Source of the DNA: Clostridia bacterium
Lineage (GTDB): Bacteria > Bacillota > Clostridia > Peptostreptococcales > Anaerovoracaceae
Assembly (NCBI GenBank): GCA_025997195.1
Contig: BNUG01000077.1
Span: forward strand, 1 to 8,032
Direction: 5' to 3'
DNA: 8,032 bases
A program made the translations under genes and the position numbers. This document shows, one piece after another, positions 5,958 to 8,032 of this stretch (its first letter is position 1; the number at the start of each line of letters is the position of its first letter). The notes beneath the pieces are model-generated. The model saw only the letters and a program-made list of their open reading frames with translations, searched no databases and was not told where the DNA came from.

Positions 5958-6938
5958 ATGTTTGGGTATATCGCGCCGCTGAAGAGCGAACTGAAAGTGC
6001 GGGAGTTTGAGGTGTACAGCGCCTACTATTGTGCGGTTTGCCGAGCGGTTGGGCGACGGTACGGGGAATTGCCTCGTCTGATGCTCAGTTATGATGCGGC
6101 GTTTGTCGCATTGTTGGGTGCCGCGCTCGGCGTGGACGGGCAGGAACCTGCGTTTCGAACCTTTCGTTGTTTCAACAATCCACAGCGCAAACGCAACGAG
6201 GCAGTACCGTCTCCGTCGATTGATTATGCGGCGGATGTACTCGTATTGCTCGGACATCTGGGCTTGAAAGATCGAAAGGAAGACGGAGATGCGGAGGGAT
6301 TTCTGAAGAAGTGCGCGGTGGGTTGCGGCGAAGCTTTCATACGCGGCGCGGGCCGGCGAGCTGCCGCGCGTATTCCCGATCAAGCCTTGGAGGTATGCAG
6401 TTGTCTGGCCGCGCAGGCGGAACTCGAGGCAGCCAAAGCGCCGGAAATCGACCGCGCGGCAGACCCGACAGGTCGTTTCATGGCGTCGCTGTTAGATTAC
6501 CCTTCCGTTCCAGGACTCGTTCACACGTCTGATGCGGGAATGTTCGCATGTTTGGAAACGCCGGAAGCCACCAAAACGTCTGAAATTTTCAATACAGAAG
6601 CCGCCAGTATTCAAAAAACGTCTGAAGCGCTGCGGAAGCTTGGCTATCACCTCGGACGGTTTATCTATATCATCGATGCGGTCTGTGACCTGGAACAAGA
6701 TCGGAAAATGAGGGCATACAATCCGCTTCTTCTGCAGGAGATCCCAACAGAATCATTGGAAGCAAGCCTTTTTCTTGATCTTGCGCAAATGGGAGAGAGC
6801 GTTGCAAAACTACCATTGATTTACCATAAAAATATTATAGAAAATGTGGTATATCTTGGACTGAACGCTGTCAAGGATGAGGCGCTCGGGCGAAATCCCG
6901 GTGCTTCACGAGGAAAGCGCCGCTATCTTCGCCCGTAG
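5958..6938 (+). CDS. DUF5685-like protein of unknown function with Cys and Asp motifs
   Basis: The predicted protein has 326 residues, no signal peptide and no clear membrane span. The N-terminus MFGYIAPLKSELKVREFEVY followed by YYCAVCRAV (C25, C28) resembles the Bacillota family annotated DUF5685, and this likeness sets the start at 5958. C71 in RCFNNP and C119/C123 are further cysteines. Near the C-terminus, LGYHLGRFIYIIDAVCDLEQD (228-248) contains D240, D244 and D248 in a DxxxDxxxD pattern, followed by AYNPLL. Such spaced acidic residues can hold divalent metal, and the layout recalls the acidic helix of prenyl-transferring enzymes, but I see no proof of such activity. Residues about 183-220 look like an insert relative to my memory of the family. 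The gene is divergent from the metal transporter and appears monocistronic. No ribosome binding site is visible, which fits a leaderless message. Function unknown; the family assignment is from recall of the N-terminal and Asp motifs. Confidence 0.8.
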   Translation: MFGYIAPLKSELKVREFEVYSAYYCAVCRAVGRRYGELPRLMLSYDAAFVALLGAALGVDGQEPAFRTFRCFNNPQRKRNEAVPSPSIDYAADVLVLLGHLGLKDRKEDGDAEGFLKKCAVGCGEAFIRGAGRRAAARIPDQALEVCSCLAAQAELEAAKAPEIDRAADPTGRFMASLLDYPSVPGLVHTSDAGMFACLETPEATKTSEIFNTEAASIQKTSEALRKLGYHLGRFIYIIDAVCDLEQDRKMRAYNPLLLQEIPTESLEASLFLDLAQMGESVAKLPLIYHKNIIENVVYLGLNAVKDEALGRNPGASRGKRRYLRP

Positions 6939-6990
6939 ACGTTTCTATGAATCGGCGAAACAATCATGAATCATCCGGTTTGTGAGAAGC

Positions 6991-7092
6991 TTAGGTCAAT
7001 TCCGCTAATTTGGCATAGATCTCGTCGTAATTCGGCGGAGTTGAAACTTCCGGAACGAACTCAGCTGTAAATCCTATCGTAACATTGTTTTC
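6991..7092 (-). pseudogene. Probable 3' remnant of an unidentified gene (33 codons)
   Basis: On the minus strand, between an in-frame TAA at 7093-7095 and a TAA stop at 6991-6993, the frame reads ENNVTIGFTAEFVPEV and then STPPNYDEIYAKLAELT. It looks like a natural protein tail with a helical YDEIYAKLAEL end, reminiscent of the C-termini of some sugar kinases, though I cannot assign it. There is no ATG or ribosome binding site, so it is either the broken end of a lost gene or chance. Confidence 0.35.
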
Positions 7093-7104
7093 TTAAAATA
7101 TCAC

Positions 7105-7137
7105 TTTCTGATTTCAGAAAAAGCAATTTTGTATAGT
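7105..7137 (+). promoter_or_regulatory. Candidate promoter/operator for the corrinoid protein gene
   Basis: A perfect inverted repeat, TTTCTGA-TT-TCAGAAA (7105-7120), overlaps the position where a -35 box would lie for the -10-like TATAGT at 7132-7137. The hexamer at 7109-7114 (TGATTT) is a weak -35 box. The start codon is about 150 bases downstream, so the leader would be long. Confidence 0.3.
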
Positions 7138-7272
7138 GTTCCGCAATCCTGTCCATTTCTATTTCACGTCCATTTGGTTAGATTGATAACGCTACCGGAT
7201 ATTCGATCCGCAATGCACAGGCTCTATATTCATGCGGCACTTCTTGTCTTTGAGAAGTTTCGGAATCGTATT

Positions 7273-7277
7273 GGAGG
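7273..7277 (+). promoter_or_regulatory. Ribosome binding site that sets a TTG start for the corrinoid protein
   Basis: GGAGG lies 8 bases before the TTG at 7286-7288. The upstream in-frame ATG at 7232 has no such site. The nearer ATG at 7278 is out of frame. Confidence 0.7.
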
Positions 7278-7285
7278 ATGGGAGA

Positions 7286-7924
7286 TTGCTTTTCGAAGAA
7301 TTGTCAGTGGCGGTTCAGCGAGGCCGAAGCGATGAGGTGGTTTCTCTTATCGAAAAAGGGATCGCGGAGGGAGAGTCTGCTCAGGATATTCTAAACAACG
7401 GCCTTTTGGCCGGGATGAACATTTTGGGAGAGAAATTCAAAAACCACCAGGCTTTTGTGCCGGAGGTGCTGGTCGCGGCACGCGCGCTCAACAATGGCAC
7501 GGCGTTATTGCGCGAACAGCTGATCAGCGAAGGCGTGAAGTCCAGCGGAACGGTTGTGCTTGCGACCGTCGCGGGCGATTTGCACGACATCGGAAAAAAT
7601 TTAGTAAAGATGATGCTCGAAGGAGCCGGATTTGAGGTGATCGATCTGGGGGTGGATATCAATACCAACCGGATCGTCGATGCCGTAATAGAGCACAAAC
7701 CCGATATTTTGGCTTTGTCCGCTTTGCTTACCACGACGATGGGCCAACTGGCGATCGTGATGGAAGCACTGGAAGAGGCCGGAATTCGGGATTCAGTCAA
7801 GGTGATGATCGGCGGCGCGCCGGTCGACGCCGACTATCGCCGGAAAATCGGCGCTGACCTGTATGCGGCGGACGCTGCGGAAGCGGCAACGGTCGCGAAA
7901 GAGGCCGTCAGGAAGGAGGGATGA
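7286..7924 (+). CDS. Methyltransferase-associated corrinoid protein (MtaC/MtbC/MttC type)
   Basis: This cytoplasmic protein carries a cobamide and shuttles a methyl group between a substrate-specific methyltransferase and a second enzyme that passes it to a pterin or thiol. From the TTG start it has 212 residues, the usual size. The N-terminal helical cap domain (about 1-85) contains the family stretches ILNNGLLAGM (35-44) and FVPEVLVAARA (57-67). The B12-binding Rossmann domain follows, with GDLHDIGKN (97-105), whose His100 should be the lower axial cobalt ligand, then SALLTTTM (145-152) and GGAPV (176-180). Starting at TTG 7286 gives MLFEELSVAVQ, as in relatives, with GGAGG 8 bases upstream. 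The ATG at 7232 would add 18 unrelated residues. The substrate cannot be read from this protein, because the methyltransferase partner is not in the window. If cobalt is what CbiMQO imports, this gene is a natural consumer, but it is not in the same operon. Confidence 0.92.
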   Translation: MLFEELSVAVQRGRSDEVVSLIEKGIAEGESAQDILNNGLLAGMNILGEKFKNHQAFVPEVLVAARALNNGTALLREQLISEGVKSSGTVVLATVAGDLHDIGKNLVKMMLEGAGFEVIDLGVDINTNRIVDAVIEHKPDILALSALLTTTMGQLAIVMEALEEAGIRDSVKVMIGGAPVDADYRRKIGADLYAADAAEAATVAKEAVRKEG

Positions 7925-7960
7925 ACTTTTCCGAATAGGGGAAGTATCCATATTCGTCAA

Positions 7961-8032
7961 TGTGCATTGATTTTCGGAGTCAAGGCTGGTGACCAAGACC
8001 GCGATATTGGCTTTACCGCCCATTTTCTCGGC
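7961..8032 (-). pseudogene. Possible fragment of a sugar-binding (RbsB-like) protein, running off the right edge
   Basis: The minus strand from 8032 reads AEKMGGKANIAVLVTSLDSE and then NQ, which resembles the GGKGxVAxLxGSxxSEN segment of periplasmic sugar-binding proteins of the RbsB type. Beyond about 7961 the frame stays open but no longer looks like the family and becomes antisense to the corrinoid gene. This suggests a broken gene, or a chance likeness. The sequence ends here, so the rest cannot be judged. Confidence 0.25.

Larger units (their letters stand above)
6939..7285. other. Gap without an intact gene between the DUF5685-like and corrinoid protein genes
   Basis: Apart from the remnant at 6991-7092, I see only regulatory candidates. 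These are a perfect 7-bp inverted repeat, TTTCTGA-TT-TCAGAAA, at 7105-7120 and a -10-like TATAGT at 7132-7137. No T-tract hairpin ends the DUF5685-like transcript. The open frames across 7129-7335 have no start signal and no recognisable content. Confidence 0.5.

Noticed and set aside
7921..7938. Next gene starting at the ATG overlapping the corrinoid stop codon
   Set aside because: The frame ends after five codons (MNFSE) and the ribosome binding site is too close to the ATG.

Overview
The window looks like a chromosomal segment of an anaerobic, moderately GC-rich bacterium of the Bacillota (clostridial or Negativicutes-like). The grounds are a SpoIID-type amidase-enhancer/lytic protein with SH3b wall-binding repeats, an ECF-type nickel/cobalt transporter, a protein of a Bacillota family of unknown function (DUF5685-like), and a methyltransferase-associated corrinoid protein of the kind used by methylotrophic and acetogenic anaerobes. 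I cannot name the species.

Layout. Bases 2-94 on the plus strand seem to be the tail of a gene entering from the left. From 5622 down to 134 four genes lie on the minus strand. They are cbiM/nikM fused to a PDGLE (CbiN/NikN-like) domain (5622-4576), cbiQ (4586-3807, overlapping cbiM by 11 bp), cbiO (3787-2981, 19 bp after cbiQ), and, after a 276-bp gap, a secreted SpoIID-domain protein with five SH3b repeats (2704-134). The gap holds a long, nearly perfect inverted repeat with 34-bp arms that supplies the last two bases of the cbiO stop codon. It also holds a candidate promoter and a 9-bp inverted repeat ahead of the spoIID-like gene.

Region 5623-5957 is a divergent control region, AT-rich in its middle and containing several short inverted repeats. 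It separates the transporter from a plus-strand DUF5685-like gene (5958-6938), which may be read from a leaderless transcript. Then comes about 350 bp without an intact gene (6939-7285), containing what looks like a 33-codon remnant of a minus-strand gene. A plus-strand corrinoid protein gene follows (7286-7924), best started at a TTG codon. The right edge (7961-8032, minus strand) may carry a fragment of a sugar-binding protein.

How the parts may fit. CbiMQO would import Co2+ or Ni2+. Cobalt would serve cobamide synthesis, and the corrinoid protein at the right carries a cobamide for methyl transfer, so cobalt is an attractive but unproven substrate. The His-rich N-terminus of the ATPase and the Cys/Asp motifs of the DUF5685-like protein give a loose metal theme. 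The SpoIID-SH3b protein acts on the cell wall and is probably a separate unit. I see no CRISPR array, tRNA, rRNA, transposase or clear Rho-independent terminator, and no clearly new system. The most unusual items are the repeat at the cbiO stop, the His-rich CbiO leader and the DUF5685-like gene.
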